Counted from the first letter of the stretch, positions 38,101 through 50,804 are shown. The stretch is 55,000 bases of DNA from Dictyostelium firmibasis (GCA_036169595.1 CM069768.1:1622501-1677500); one strand, 5' to 3'. Numbers and translations are program-made. The notes: a model not told the origin generated them from the letters alone.

Positions 38101-40980
38101 CCAAAAGCAAAATATGTAACTTTGTTTGATATCTTGAACCAATGTTTAGAGATTTTCGAATTTGTTGGTAAAGAGATTTTAATGGATAAAGTTGAATCAT
38201 CAACTTCTTTACGTACATCAACGGCCAAATCAATTTTGGAGGACTTCTATTCAAACTCTAGAAATTCACCATATGGTAGTAAAAAATTATATAATAGATC
38301 ATTACGTGAAAAAAGAGTTGATTCAAGAAAAAGTGTTTTAGAAAATAATTATTCTAGTGGTAATATTGGTGGTAGTGGTGGTAGTGGTGGCTCAGGTAAT
38401 AATAGTGTTAGTGGTAGTCCATCTTCTTCGACCATTTTAATTAATAGTACCAGTAATACAAATTTATCATCATCATTTATGACATCAAGTGGTGGATCGG
38501 GTTATTCTTCAAAAAGTGGAGGTAGTGGAGGTAGTTTAGTAGAATCATTAAATGGATCAGTTTCAGGATATAGCAATAGCAACAACAACAACAATAATGG
38601 TTCAACTTATTCACCAAGTACAAGAGAAATTTCATCAGGTGGTACACTTAGAAATGAAAAGAGAATGAAGAGTACATTAGCACAAAATAAAATCAATGTC
38701 TCAGATTATGACGATAGATTGGAGAGTCATTTAGCATTGGAGGTTGGTTCAGTGGTTTTAGATGTTGTCGATGAATTTATGTGTGAATATGATAGAGACT
38801 TAAAGACTAGTCATTATTTCGATGTCATTGAAAAGATATTCAATCTTTTACATTCAATGTTGAAAAAGAATCAACCAGTTCAATTGGTACCAAAACTTTA
38901 TGCAACTTTACGTCAATTCATCTATAGATTCCCAAAGATTCTATTTGAAAACAATAACTCATTTTGTTTGGATCTTTGTAATGCTGTAATTCGTCATTGT
39001 AACTCCGTCAATCAAACAACACGTGAAGAGGCATCAGCATTCACTTACATTTTATTTAGAAAGAATTTCGAACAAACTAAAAAGAATTTTGTACGTACAA
39101 AAACTCAAGTTACCATTGGTCTCTCTACGATTGTAAAGAGTATAAACGATGATTATTTCTTAAAGAAATCATTAGATACCATTAATTCCTATGCTAACGC
39201 TCAAGCTGATAAGGCTGGTACCAAATCATTCTCTAAACAAATTGAAGAACTCACTAAACGTTTACATACATTTGTAATTGATAATATTAAGATCAACAAT
39301 CATCGTGATGATCCTGAAATGGTGGCTGATCTTTATCATCGTATCGCTGACAATAACAAGAGTAATGCTGATACTCGTATCTGTTGGTTACAAGGTTTAG
39401 CAGATTTTCATCGTACTCAAGAGAACTATGTAGAAGCTGCTCAATGTTATTTACATATGTCCTCATTGGTAGCGGAGTATTTATCATTGATTGGTAAACC
39501 AATTCCAACGATTAATGGTTCAAGTAATTTTATGGCAATCAATAAAAACTCTCTTGAGGAATCTCATACATTCATTGAACGTGAAGAGGATGGTGCCGAT
39601 GATAATCAATCATTTACATTGGATTTCTTTTTGAAATTAGTTCAAGAGGCTATTTCACTCTTAAAAGAGAGTGAATACTATGAGATTGCAAACTTGGTCT
39701 ATAAACTACTATTACCAGTTCATGAGGAACACTTAAACTATCAAGAGTTAGCACGTTGTCATGGTGATTTACAAGATATTTTCAAGAGAATTGTAGAGTG
39801 TACAAATACTCAATCTCGTATGCTTGGTTCTTACTATAGAGTAGGTCTTTATGGAAAGAGATTTGAAGAGATGAATGGAAAAGAATTCATTTACAAAGAA
39901 CCAAAGATTACTAGACTCGTAGAGATTAAAGATCGTTTGAAATCACTTTATTCAAAGAAACTTTCAGTACCAGAGGATTCAATAGTAATCATTGAAGGCT
40001 CAACAGTTGACATTTCAACCATTGAACAAGACGCAGCCAAATGTTATCTTCAAATAACATCGGTTGTTCCATATTTCACAGAGGAGGAATTAGTTGGTCG
40101 TAGAACTCCATTCGATAGAATCGTTCATTTGAATAGATTCATTTTTGAAACTCCTTTCATTGAAAGTGGTGCTGGTCGTGCCAATTCAATCGCTGAACAA
40201 TATAAACGTAAAACCATTCTAAAGACTTCAACCTATTTCCCATACACAAAGAAACGTATTGCCGTGGTTTCAAAACAAGAGATTATCTTATCACCAATTG
40301 AAAATTCAATTGAAACTATTGACCAACGTGCAGAGGCAATTGCAAATGAAGTTCGTTCAAAAGTACCAAACCCAAAGACTCTCCAACAAGTGCTTCAAGG
40401 TACTCTTAGATTACAAGTTAATATTGGTCCACAAGAAGTTTGTAGAGTATTTTTAGCATCTGATCCAACAAGTGGCGCATACAATTATCCTGTGGATCAA
40501 ATTAAAAAGTTAAAGAAAAGTCTATCCTTATTCTTGGGAAGCTGTTCAGAGGCATTATTCATCAATAAAGGTTTAGTTGAAAACCAATCATCTCAAGAAT
40601 TCCAAGAAGAAATGGAACAAGGTTACGTTCAATTAACTGATTTAATGGAGTCTCTTGGTGTTTTACCACCTGAAGGTTCTTATTATCCAACTTTAAATAA
40701 TAATAGTAATATAAATGGAAGTAGTAATAATCTTGGTGGTAGTGGCTCTCCAATCATTCAATTAAACTCTTCAGTAATTGGTTCAAGCAGTGGCAATAAT
40801 ACACCAACAAAATCTCACAATAGAAATAGTTCAAATCCAAATAGAAATTCAACTGGTAGTGGTAGTACAATTTCATTAGAAAATGAAGACGATTCAACTT
40901 TTAATAATTTATTATCAACTTCTCATGCTAGTAGAAAATCTTTTACCCAACGTCTTTCAAGTGGTTTTAAATCTGATTGA
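34101..40980 (+). CDS. zizimin-type DOCK family guanine nucleotide exchange factor
   Basis: Two exons (34101-34562, 34666-40980) encode about 2258 residues. A Ser-rich head is followed by a region like the N-terminus of DOCK6/7/8 (DYPFDFERYYYESKEINREV), a DHR1/C2-like domain at roughly 480-700 (NLYLYPETLNLSNRSGSF, KSPVFNDEIKIRLP), an armadillo-like helical middle interrupted by Ser/Gly/Asn linkers, and a DHR2 catalytic domain at about 1600-2100 (LGSYYRVGLYGKRFEEMNGKE, PYFTEEE, AIANEV). DHR1 binds phosphoinositides and DHR2 exchanges GDP on Rac or Cdc42. No PH domain is seen, so it fits the DOCK-C more than the DOCK-D subgroup. Dictyostelium calls such genes ziz, but I cannot say which. Strong assignment. 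Confidence 0.92.
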
Positions 40981-41126
40981 AAAAAAAAACTAAACAAAAC
41001 AAAACAAAACAAAATTAAATATATAAAAAATTAAAAAAAAAAAAAAAAAAAATATAAATTATTTAAATAAATTGTTGTAATAATAAAAAAATAATAAAAA
41101 TTGTTTTTTAAATTTTATTTTAAATA

Positions 41127-41588
41127 TTAATTGATAATATCATTTTTGTTAATATTCGGAGTTGTAAAATTGTTTTTTTTGTTCTTGTCTGGAATAACAA
41201 AATTAATTGTAAAAGAAAATATATGAAATCTAAAACAATCTTGATTGGGCATCAAATGTAAATAAAAATTTTTATTTGCGTAATAATATACCATTATTAA
41301 AATTGGTTGTTGGTTTGTATAACAGAATCCAGGTGTAATTATTCCAACTGGATTATTAAGGTCTAATGCATTTTCAGTTTCTAATAAAAATGGTGATGTT
41401 AAAGGTGAAGTATAATCATAAATTTCAAATCCTAATATCGTTATACTTATTGATTGACCATTATTTAGATAATTATATTTTGTTGGAAATTTCTCTCCAA
41501 ATAATATCATTCCACTCTTTATATGAGAACTTGAACAATTTTTTAAAAAGAAAATTATAATAAATAGTTTAATTATTAAATATTTCAT
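41127..41588 (-). CDS. small secreted protein, unrecognised
   Basis: A single exon of 153 residues. Residues 1-20 form a clear signal peptide (KYLIIKLFIIIFFLKNCSSS), and there is no second membrane segment. The body has alternating hydrophobic beta-like segments and Tyr/Asn-rich loops, with only two Cys after the likely cleavage site, and an Asn/Lys tail. I do not recognise the family; it could be an amoeba-specific extracellular protein. The run of normal codons over 150 residues with a signal peptide supports a real gene, although no intron helps confirm it. Confidence 0.6.
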   Translation of the reverse strand: MKYLIIKLFIIIFFLKNCSSSHIKSGMILFGEKFPTKYNYLNNGQSISITILGFEIYDYTSPLTSPFLLETENALDLNNPVGIITPGFCYTNQQPILIMVYYYANKNFYLHLMPNQDCFRFHIFSFTINFVIPDKNKKNNFTTPNINKNDIIN

Positions 41589-42304
41589 ATTATATATTTT
41601 TTTTTTTTTTGTTTTTTTTATATATATTCTTTTATTTTTTTTTTTTTTGACTTTTTTAATTTGTATAGAGTATTTCTTAATGTTTTAATATAAATATTAA
41701 ATTTCTTTTTATTTTTTTTATTTTTTTTTTTTTATTTTTTTTTTTAAAATTTTTTTTTTTTTACAAAACAAAATAGGAAAATAACAATATATTTATAGGA
41801 ATGAAAAGGTGTGAATTTATAAATTCTAATGTTTATATTATTGTTAAAATTTTTTTCTTAATCTCTTGAAAATAATATTAAAAAAATTTGTTTTGTTGTT
41901 TTTAATAAAAATATATATTGAAAAAATTAATTCTGAATGTTTTTTTGTGGGTTATTTTTTGAGTTTTTTATAAACAGATCACTTTAAGATTTTTTGAAAT
42001 AAATTGGGTTAATCAATGGTTGAATTTAATAGTGCGATAAGTTTTATTTTGAAAATAGGTTATAGAACATTTTGAATTTTTTTAAAATAAAATCTTTTCA
42101 AAATATTTATTTTGCTTTTATCCTTCATAAAAATTATGATTATTTGTTAAAATTATTAAAAAGGGATTCAAGTGGAATTTAAGGGTTCTTTATTATATAA
42201 TTTCCAGAATTTTTAAAAAAAATTGATTTCTTTACTCAAATTCTTTTTATTCCAATTTTTTTATTTTCAAATTTTTGTAGTTTTTTTTGGGAAACATCAA
42301 GTAA
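41589..42304. other. AT-rich intergenic region upstream of tRNA-His
   Basis: T-rich runs and plain AT sequence; no gene or repeat was recognised. Confidence 0.5.
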
Positions 42305-42375
42305 GCCGTGATAGTATAGTGGTAGTACATCAGATTGTGGCTCTGTTGACCCTGGTTCGATTCCAGGTCGCGGCA
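42305..42375 (+). tRNA. tRNA-His (GUG)
   Basis: Acceptor GCCGTGA pairs with TCGCGGC (one G-T pair). D arm GTAT/GTAC, anticodon loop TTGTGGC with GTG, T arm CCTGG/CCAGG around TTCGATT. There is one T-T mismatch at the top of the anticodon stem. A short T4 at 42377-42380 can stop Pol III. There is no intron. Confidence 0.9.
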
Positions 42376-42376
42376 C

Positions 42377-42380
42377 TTTT
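42377..42380 (+). terminator. Pol III terminator of tRNA-His
   Basis: T4 directly after the tRNA; minimal length for Pol III termination. Confidence 0.6.
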
Positions 42381-42391
42381 ACTAGCTGAAT

Positions 42392-42735
42392 TGTTAAGAT
42401 CAAGGGATCGACACTCTTGGGATACAAAATATTCCATACTCTTGTCGTGTCTCTCTAGTAAGTCTACTGTAGTTCCATTGTTCTTCAGTGTGGTCTCTTG
42501 GGATTTTAATCAAACGAAAAAACCACGTTCTCATCCGGGAAAATCTCCATTTCCACCCAACAACAAAATCCGGTGATTAGAAATTCTTATCCCATTATTA
42601 TTAAAAAAAAATTTTGATAGAGTTGTTGTTGTGGTTGAGGATTCCATAGCGGCTACTCTTTCTGGTTCCATTAATAATTGAACCGAGGAAGCTTAACTTC
42701 GCGGATATAAAAAAAGAAAAACTAGTTGGTTAACA
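42392..42735. mobile_element. LTR-like relic 16 bases downstream of tRNA-His (candidate)
   Basis: A 344-base segment of clearly different composition from its surroundings begins TGTTAA and ends TTAACA, the inverted ends expected of an LTR. It sits directly downstream of a tRNA gene, where several Dictyostelium retroelements insert. I see no matching target duplication and no second LTR within view, so it would be a solo or old copy. The alternative is a non-LTR (TRE3-like) relic or unique DNA. Family not identified. Confidence 0.35.
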
Positions 42736-43234
42736 ATCACAAATTATGCTAAATCGATAGCCTTGACAAAGTTTACACAATTGAACAAATACTAAATACT
42801 CCATTCTCCTCTATTTATAAACAAAATACAATGTTTGAAATCTTTTAAAAGAATTACATATATCAACCAATAATTATTATAATGAGGGCTATGGAAGATA
42901 AATCAATACATTTAACTCTGATTTCATTCAAGATAAAAATCACCAAAGAAGAAAGGATCTATTACGTGACCATATTAATTTAGACCTTTCAAATATCAAA
43001 TTTAATAATTAAATTAAAATTAAAATAAAAATAAAAATAAAAATAAAAATAAAAAATAAAAATAAAAATAAAAATTAAAATAAATTATTTTTTATTTAAA
43101 AAGGTGTGGTTTTTTTAAAAATTTATTTGTTTTTATTTTTTTTTTAATTTTTTATAAATTTTTAAGTGTTTAATTTATGATAACATAATTTTATTTATTT
43201 TAATAGATTCTTCTTTTCTTTTCTTTTCTAAAAG
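42736..43234. other. intergenic: less biased sequence, then an A-rich microsatellite
   Basis: From 42736 to about 43010 the sequence stays less homopolymeric than usual and may belong to the relic beside it. A repeat of the AAAATA type fills about 43017-43079. The rest is promoter space of the next gene. Confidence 0.45.
43017..43079. repeat. TAAAAA/AAAATA microsatellite
   Basis: Roughly ten copies of a six-base A-rich unit with one length slip. Confidence 0.8.
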
Positions 43235-44574
<1,340 letters not shown>

Positions 44575-44589
44575 TTATAAATTATAAAA

Positions 44590-44636
<47 letters not shown>
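44590..44636. repeat. (AAT)n in the 3' untranslated region
   Basis: About fifteen AAT units just downstream of the stop codon of the cysteine-rich gene. Confidence 0.85.
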
Positions 44637-44637
<1 letters not shown>

Positions 44638-44741
44638 CTGTAAATTATATTTAAAATCATAAAAATTATTATTTATTAAAAGGGAGTTTTTTTTTTAAAA
44701 GATTAGAGTGTCTGTTGAATTTTTATGCTGAATTATTTTAA

Positions 44742-46355
44742 TTAAATAGTTTTTCTAATATCATCAAAAGATGATGAATTTACAATTTCAAATCTTTTAT
44801 AATTAAATTTTAATAATGTTGATTCAAATAATTTTGAGAATTCATTTGATGATAAGTAATTTTGAATTTCTGTTGAATAGGTTTTAGAATGAGGTGATGA
44901 TAGTTTTGAAACCAATGGTGGCATAGTTGATGGACCTAATGTTTTAATAATTTTAATATCATTCTCTAAAGAAATTCTATTATTTAATAACTCAGTATCT
45001 AAAACAGTTGAATCAATTGAAGCAATAACCTCATCACTATCAGATTGTGATGACAAAATTGATTCGATTGAATTTAAATGTGAACCAGTATTAATTAATT
45101 TTTTAAAATAGTTTTCAATTGATAATCCATGATTACTTGATAAATGACTATTTAAAATTTGATAACCAGAGAAAGAATCTTTACCATTATGAAGAAAAGT
45201 TAAAGCTTTTGATAGATCATTAATTTTACTTTGTTTTTTTACAATTAAATTACTGAAATAAATTGGTTTATTTTGATAATGATCTTCAATCCTAACTGGT
45301 GAAACCAATGGTGATAATAGTTGATCGGCAATTACATATGATAGACCACACATAAATGCAAAATCAATACCATAGTCAACCATTAATTTATGAGGTGGTT
45401 TAATTGATTCCTCTTTATTGTTAACTAAAGAATAAATATCGATTAATTTAGTTGAGACATTTAATTTTTTACCAATTTCATTTACAATCTGTTTAAAGAA
45501 TTCAAAAGAATTTGGACTAAGGAAAGAGGCAAATACTAATTCTTTATATTCTCTCATTGCTCTTAAGTTAACTTTACCATCTGGTGTAAAAGAGTAATAT
45601 TTTGTTCTAATGAAAGAAATATCCAATGGATCATGTTCATTGAGTTGAAAATAGTTTGATAAAGATTGGGCTGGAATTGAAATTTGGGCATTATGAATTC
45701 TGACCATATGATAATAAAGTGGTGATAAATATTGATTGGCATCTCTATGAACTGTATGACGTCTCCATTCGTTAACTACATCAAAATTTTCAATGATAAC
45801 AATGTTTGCATAGTCAAGTACAGCTTTATTTGGAAGATGAGATAAAAGTTCTTCAGATTCTGATTTATCCTTTTGAATTGTAACATAACCAATAATCGAT
45901 GGAAACTCTGGAAGTATTGAAACCAATGCATCATCACTCGTAATGATTTCACTCAATTTACTTTCGAAATCAAAACTTTTTGTTCCAAAGAATCCTACAC
46001 AACAATAACTTTTCATTTCTAATGCTTTTTCATAATTATTTATAATACATCTTAATTTTTCATTACCATCCAATTGAACACTAAAATGAGGTCTATCTTT
46101 GTTGTTGCATTTAGATAATGGATTCATTTTTGAAAGTCTCATAAATTCTACAAAATATGATAACATCAATTTCATATATCCTTTATCTTCTGTTGTATAG
46201 TAACTGTCTGTTAATGGATGTCCTTCAACTTTATCATTATCTGATAATAACAAAACTTCTGGTAATTCATATTTTACTGATTTTGGTGTTGTTTCTATTA
46301 TTTTATTTAAATTGTTTTTTTTGTTATCAGAATGAATATGATAATTTGTTTCCAT
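44742..46355 (-). CDS. unrecognised 537-residue soluble protein
   Basis: A single exon of 537 residues with a normal, low-repeat composition, unlike most large amoebal proteins. No signal peptide or membrane segment is seen. Distinctive patches are HTVHRDANQYLSPLYYHMVR near residue 210, with two His, an Asp and an Arg that could bind a ligand or metal, GYVTIQKDKSESEELLSHL, and KPPHKLMVDYGIDFAFMCGL near 325-345. The Ser-rich C-terminal third is less conserved-looking. I cannot name a family. Because the core is compact and enzyme-like, an enzymatic role is possible, but this is inference. It converges with the secreted cysteine-rich gene. Confidence 0.7.
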   Translation of the reverse strand: METNYHIHSDNKKNNLNKIIETTPKSVKYELPEVLLLSDNDKVEGHPLTDSYYTTEDKGYMKLMLSYFVEFMRLSKMNPLSKCNNKDRPHFSVQLDGNEKLRCIINNYEKALEMKSYCCVGFFGTKSFDFESKLSEIITSDDALVSILPEFPSIIGYVTIQKDKSESEELLSHLPNKAVLDYANIVIIENFDVVNEWRRHTVHRDANQYLSPLYYHMVRIHNAQISIPAQSLSNYFQLNEHDPLDISFIRTKYYSFTPDGKVNLRAMREYKELVFASFLSPNSFEFFKQIVNEIGKKLNVSTKLIDIYSLVNNKEESIKPPHKLMVDYGIDFAFMCGLSYVIADQLLSPLVSPVRIEDHYQNKPIYFSNLIVKKQSKINDLSKALTFLHNGKDSFSGYQILNSHLSSNHGLSIENYFKKLINTGSHLNSIESILSSQSDSDEVIASIDSTVLDTELLNNRISLENDIKIIKTLGPSTMPPLVSKLSSPHSKTYSTEIQNYLSSNEFSKLFESTLLKFNYKRFEIVNSSSFDDIRKTI

Positions 46356-46384
46356 TGTGTTGGTATTTATTTTTTTTAAAAACT

Positions 46385-46420
<36 letters not shown>

Positions 46421-46719
46421 ATTTTTTTTTGGATATTTTTTTTTTTTTTCAATATTGAAAATAATGATTGATATTTTGACCAGGGTTGCAACATATTATA
46501 GTAAAAGTCAAAAATGCAAATAATGAGTCATTAAAAAAAAAAAAAATTATAAAAAAAACTTGACACTTCAAATATATATAAAAAATCAGGAACTTCTGAC
46601 TGTGAATAAAGTGGATTTTATGATCAAAAACCCATCACTCAAATAAAAATTTTAGGTTTGGGTGATTTAAAAAAAAAAAAAAATGATCAATTAAAAAAAT
46701 AAAAAATAAAAATATCTCT

Positions 46720-46752
<33 letters not shown>

Positions 46753-47759
46753 AAAATATCATTGGTGTTTTGTAAAAAAAAAAATTTATAATCAAAATTA
46801 ATAACGCGATTCATTGCACCAAAAAATAATAATAAAAAAAAAAAAAAAAAAAAGAGGTTGAGGAAAAAGAAAAATTATTTTTATTTTTTTTAAATTTTTA
46901 TTTTTTTTTTATTTTTTTTTATTTTTTAATTTTTTTTATTATTTTTTTTTAAAAGGATACATTCATTTTATTTTATTTTAAAAAGCAATAACCAGGCTGC
47001 CTATTGTTTCATTTTATTTATTTATTTATTTATTTTATTTTATTTATTTTATTTTATTTATTTTATTTTATTTTATTTTATTTTATTTTATTTTATTTTT
47101 TATTTTGTGTAGCTATTTTCACACATATCTATTATTAGTAATTCTATTTTTGTTGAAGAGTGTATAATATTATAATAGAAACATTATAATAATAGGAGAA
47201 ACATTTCAACCACACCCAAACACATAAACACTCACACCCAAATTTTTTCATATTCCTTTTAGTAATTATAAATAAAATTTTTTTTTTTGTTTTTTTTTAT
47301 TTTTTTTTTTTGGACAACTCACAAGATTCTTTTTTTACAAAAAAAAAAAACAAAAAAACAAAAATAAAAAAAATAAAAAATAAAGCAAAAAAGAAAAAGA
47401 AAAAGAAAAAGAAAATATTAAACCAATATAAAAAATAGTAAAATATTACGTTGATTATCTGTCTTAATATTATATTAAATAGTTTATAAGGTTGTAATAT
47501 AATAAACTCATATACACCCACTTTCAAAAAAAAAAAAAAATAAAAAAAAAATAATAAAAAATAAAAAAAAGAAAATATAAAATTTAAAACATAAAAAATA
47601 AATAATTGTAATTTAAACATTCTTAAAATTTTTGTTTTCTTTTAACAGATACATAAATTTTCCTTTAAAAAAGCCACATAAAATATATATATATATAAAA
47701 AAATAATAGATTAATTATAAATAATAATAAAAATTAATATATAAATAATATTATATACA
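46356..47759. promoter_or_regulatory. divergent intergenic region with TTTTA microsatellite
   Basis: About 1.4 kb between two divergent genes, with long A and T tracts and TTTA/TTTTA repeats at about 47018-47103. Some less biased sequence lies at 46470-46670 and 47105-47250. No coding or RNA gene was recognised. Confidence 0.5.
47018..47103. repeat. TTTA/TTTTA microsatellite
   Basis: Alternating TTTA and TTTTA units over about 85 bases. Confidence 0.85.
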
Positions 47760-48455
47760 ATGGAGCCAAATGTATATACAAATAATGAAAATGGAACTGC
47801 CAATGTATCAGGTACGACACAGGTTAGTTTTGAAGTAAATTGTTATCAAGACACACCAAAGAATGCTACACCAAACATAAGTTCAATTAAATTCCCAACT
47901 TCATCACCATTATCATCTAGTTATACATCACCACCAAAAAGAGGTAGTATGCTTCCATTATCACCGATAAGTAATGGTGAAGGTGGTGGTGGTTTTGGCC
48001 ATCACAGAAGAACTAAAAGTAATACATCTTATCCTAGTGGTACTACCAATGATTTCACCCCATCTTCGATAAATTCTACTTCAACAAATCTTAATACCAC
48101 CTCTGCTACAACTACCTCTACCACCACCACTTCAACATCTACCACTACAACATCTACACCATCACCACCAATTTCATCAGTTACAGATTCATTTAGAAGG
48201 GCAACAATCAATACTGGCGCAGTACCAAGAATAACAACATCTTCACCACCAACAACTTCACCAACATCTTCACCAACATCTTCACCAACATCTTCACCAA
48301 CATCTTCACCACAAATATCAAATAAGTCAAATGGTAATAGTAATAATGTGGATAATGGTAACAATATTAACAGTTCAATAAAAAAAAATGAAGAATTAAA
48401 AAAGAAAGAGGAAATTACATCAATCTCTACAACAACAGGAATAACAGAAGTTGAA

Positions 48456-48524
<69 letters not shown>

Positions 48525-50048
48525 TATGATGAAGAAGGAGATCAAATAACGACACCACCTTTATCATTATCATCACAAGAAAAAGATTCATCAGATGTTG
48601 ATGAATTTGTAATTATAAATGAAATTCATGATAGTGGATTGATAATGTATGATAGTTATGGGTTTTTAGTTGATCAGGATCAAATTCAAAATCATTTAAT
48701 CTACAAAGATAAATTCATAAAAGAGGATAATTTTAGAAGAGATAATTGGATGTCATTTTTAGAGAAGAATCCAGGTGCATTACATAATTTAGTTGTAAAA
48801 CCGCATATAGTTTCTCATGATTCATCTTCAACACCCTCGCCACAATCTTTATCGAATAGCAATGGAATACCGAATAATAATCTATCACACTCCAGTTCAA
48901 TATCACCACCATCACCATTATCATCATTATCATCACCGTCATCATTTAAAAGCTATAGACAAAAAATACCCAAACCATTGAAAGAACTCATTAGAGGTGG
49001 TATACCAGGTGAATATAGATCAATGCTTTGGTTTAGAGCCAGTGGCGGTTATGCAAGATTATCCGAAAATCAAGATGAATACTTTAACATTTTGAAAGAA
49101 AATGCTGGAAAGAAATCAATTGCTGTAAAACAAATTTTAATGGATGTTGATCGTACCTTTCCTGATCATAAATTTTTAAATACAAAAGAGAAAATGGAAA
49201 GTTTAACAAATGTTTTAGTTGCTTATTCTTGGAGAAATCGTATGTAATCTTTTTGGAAAAAAAAAAACTACTTAATACTAATATAATATTCTATTTCTCT
49301 ATTATTATTAATATTATTAATATTATTATTACTATTATTGTTTCTTTGGAATAATAGCAAAGGTTGGTTATTGCCAATGTATGAATTTTATAGCAGGATA
49401 TTTATTAATCTATATGAGTGAACCAGAGGCATATTGGACATTAGTATCAATTATTGAAGAGTTATTACCAACAGAATATTTCACCAATACAATGATTGAT
49501 TCATCAGTAGATGTTAGATTCGTTTTCGATGATTTGTTACAAAAGAAAATACCTAGATTACATCAACATCTCACATCACTCAATTTAACATTACCATTGA
49601 TTATAACTCAATGGTTCTTATGTATAATGGCCACTACCACCCCAACTGAAACAACTTTTAGAATTTGGGATGTGTTTTTCAGTGAAGGTTCAAAAGTTTT
49701 ATTTAGAGTAGCACTTTCTTTCTTTAAATTAAGTGAAGAAAAAATTTTATCTTGTAGAGATTATGGAACTCTTTATAATTTAATAAAGGTAAAAACAAAA
49801 AAAAAAAAAAAAAAAAAAAAAACTTGAAATATATACTAATAACACATTTCGTTATAACCCCTCTATAATTATAGAAAGTACCAAGTGTAATGTATGATGC
49901 AGATTTATTATTAGATGTTAGTTTTAAAAAATTGGGTTCTTTCCCAATGAAATCGATTTTACAAAAAAGAAAAGATAGTAAACATGTTGTTACTTCAGAG
50001 TATTTGGAGTTCCAAAGACAAAAAAATGAAAGATCCAGTAATAGATAG
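47760..50048 (+). CDS. TBC-domain Rab GTPase-activating protein
   Basis: Three exons (47760-49239, 49358-49788, 49875-50048) give 694 residues. The first ~400 residues are Ser/Thr/Pro and Asn low complexity, with TSSPTSSP repeats and a ~20-residue Asn tract. A short conserved stretch (RDNWMSFLEKNPGALHNLV) leads into the TBC domain from about residue 400: KELIRGGIPGEYRSMLWFRASG, the arginine finger MDVDRTFPDH and the glutamine finger GYCQCMNFIAGYLL. The second intron-exon join falls just before that finger. Both catalytic residues are present, so it should speed GTP hydrolysis by a Rab. The layout (RGGIP, arginine and glutamine fingers, a short C-terminal tail) resembles GRTP1/TBC1D2-type proteins. 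The specific Rab is unknown. Confidence 0.9.
48450..48530 (+). repeat. AAT repeat encoding poly-Asn
   Basis: Nearly pure AAT codons encoding a run of about 25 Asn in the N-terminal part of the TBC protein. Confidence 0.9.
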
Positions 50049-50053
50049 TAATT

Positions 50054-50085
<32 letters not shown>

Positions 50086-50484
50086 TAAATAAAAATAAAA
50101 ATAGAAATAAAAACATAATAACAAAATAAAAATAATAGTGACAAAAGATTATTGGACCACAAAAACAAAAATAAAAAAGTAAAAAATAAAATTAAAAATA
50201 AAAAATTTTAAAACATATAATTCCAAATTGTAAATAAAATTTCTTTTGGTGACGAGATGTGCTGTGTAAGGGTTTTTTTTTTACGTCTAAGATGATTTTA
50301 AGGTTCAACCTTCTGAAGGTAGGTTTATTTAGATATAAGTGTGGAATATTACATGTTAATAAGTTTTGTCAATTGTGAGTTGACAATTTCGTAGTTGATT
50401 TGCTGAGATTTGATAATTGCCAATTAGTTTGATTCAGCAGTGGAAACACTACTTTTAGCCCCTATTTTAACATATTTTTTTTTT

Positions 50485-50519
50485 ACCTAAGATTAGAGGC
50501 AAGGTCTATAGACGGTGTT
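50485..50519 (-). repeat. short A-tailed repeat, copy 2
   Basis: A 35-base core, 31 of 35 bases identical to copy 1 at 50837-50871, followed on the minus strand by A10 (plus-strand T at 50475-50484). No clear target duplication. Confidence 0.7.
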
Positions 50520-50553
50520 AATTAAATAAATTATCTTAATTGTTTACTTTTTA

Positions 50554-50644
50554 TTTTTTTTTTTTTTTCTTTTTTTTTATAAACCCAAGGTCTTGGCCAG
50601 GGAGGCTTGTGATTCAGCAATGAACCACTAAGCTAAGCCCCCCC
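50554..50644 (-). repeat. tRNA-like unit with A-box and A tail
   Basis: On the minus strand it begins with a G run and GCTTAGCTTAGTGGTTCA, which matches a Pol III A box as in the D arm of a tRNA. It ends in a CCAAG-AC-CTTGG hairpin followed by about 25 A with one interruption. A diverged partner of its 5' part lies at 50431-50464. No good B box is seen inside. Confidence 0.5.
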
Positions 50645-50716
50645 GGAATATTATTTTATAGATATGGTTTAATAACAAGAGGGAATATATTGGGGTTGAT
50701 TTGGAATTTATTTGCA

Positions 50717-50780
50717 ATTGTGGATTTTTTTTTTTTTTTTATTATATAGCAATACGCTATTTGTGAAATATTGTGGATTT
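50717..50780 (-). repeat. A-tailed 29-base insertion with direct repeats
   Basis: ATTGTGGAT occurs at 50717-50725 and 50770-50778. Between them lie a T16 tract and a 29-base unit; on the minus strand this is a unit with a TAGC-GTATT-GCTA hairpin followed by poly-A. Confidence 0.6.
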
Positions 50781-50804
50781 AATGTGTTTAAGGTGTTTTT
50801 TTCA

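Noticed and set aside
42223-42576. Plus-strand 117-residue open frame and its antisense across tRNA-His
   Set aside because: It runs through a tRNA gene and the adjacent relic and has no coding support.
48029-48487. Minus-strand 152-residue open frame with a GEDV repeat
   Set aside because: Antisense of the Ser/Thr/Pro and Asn codon repeats in the TBC gene.
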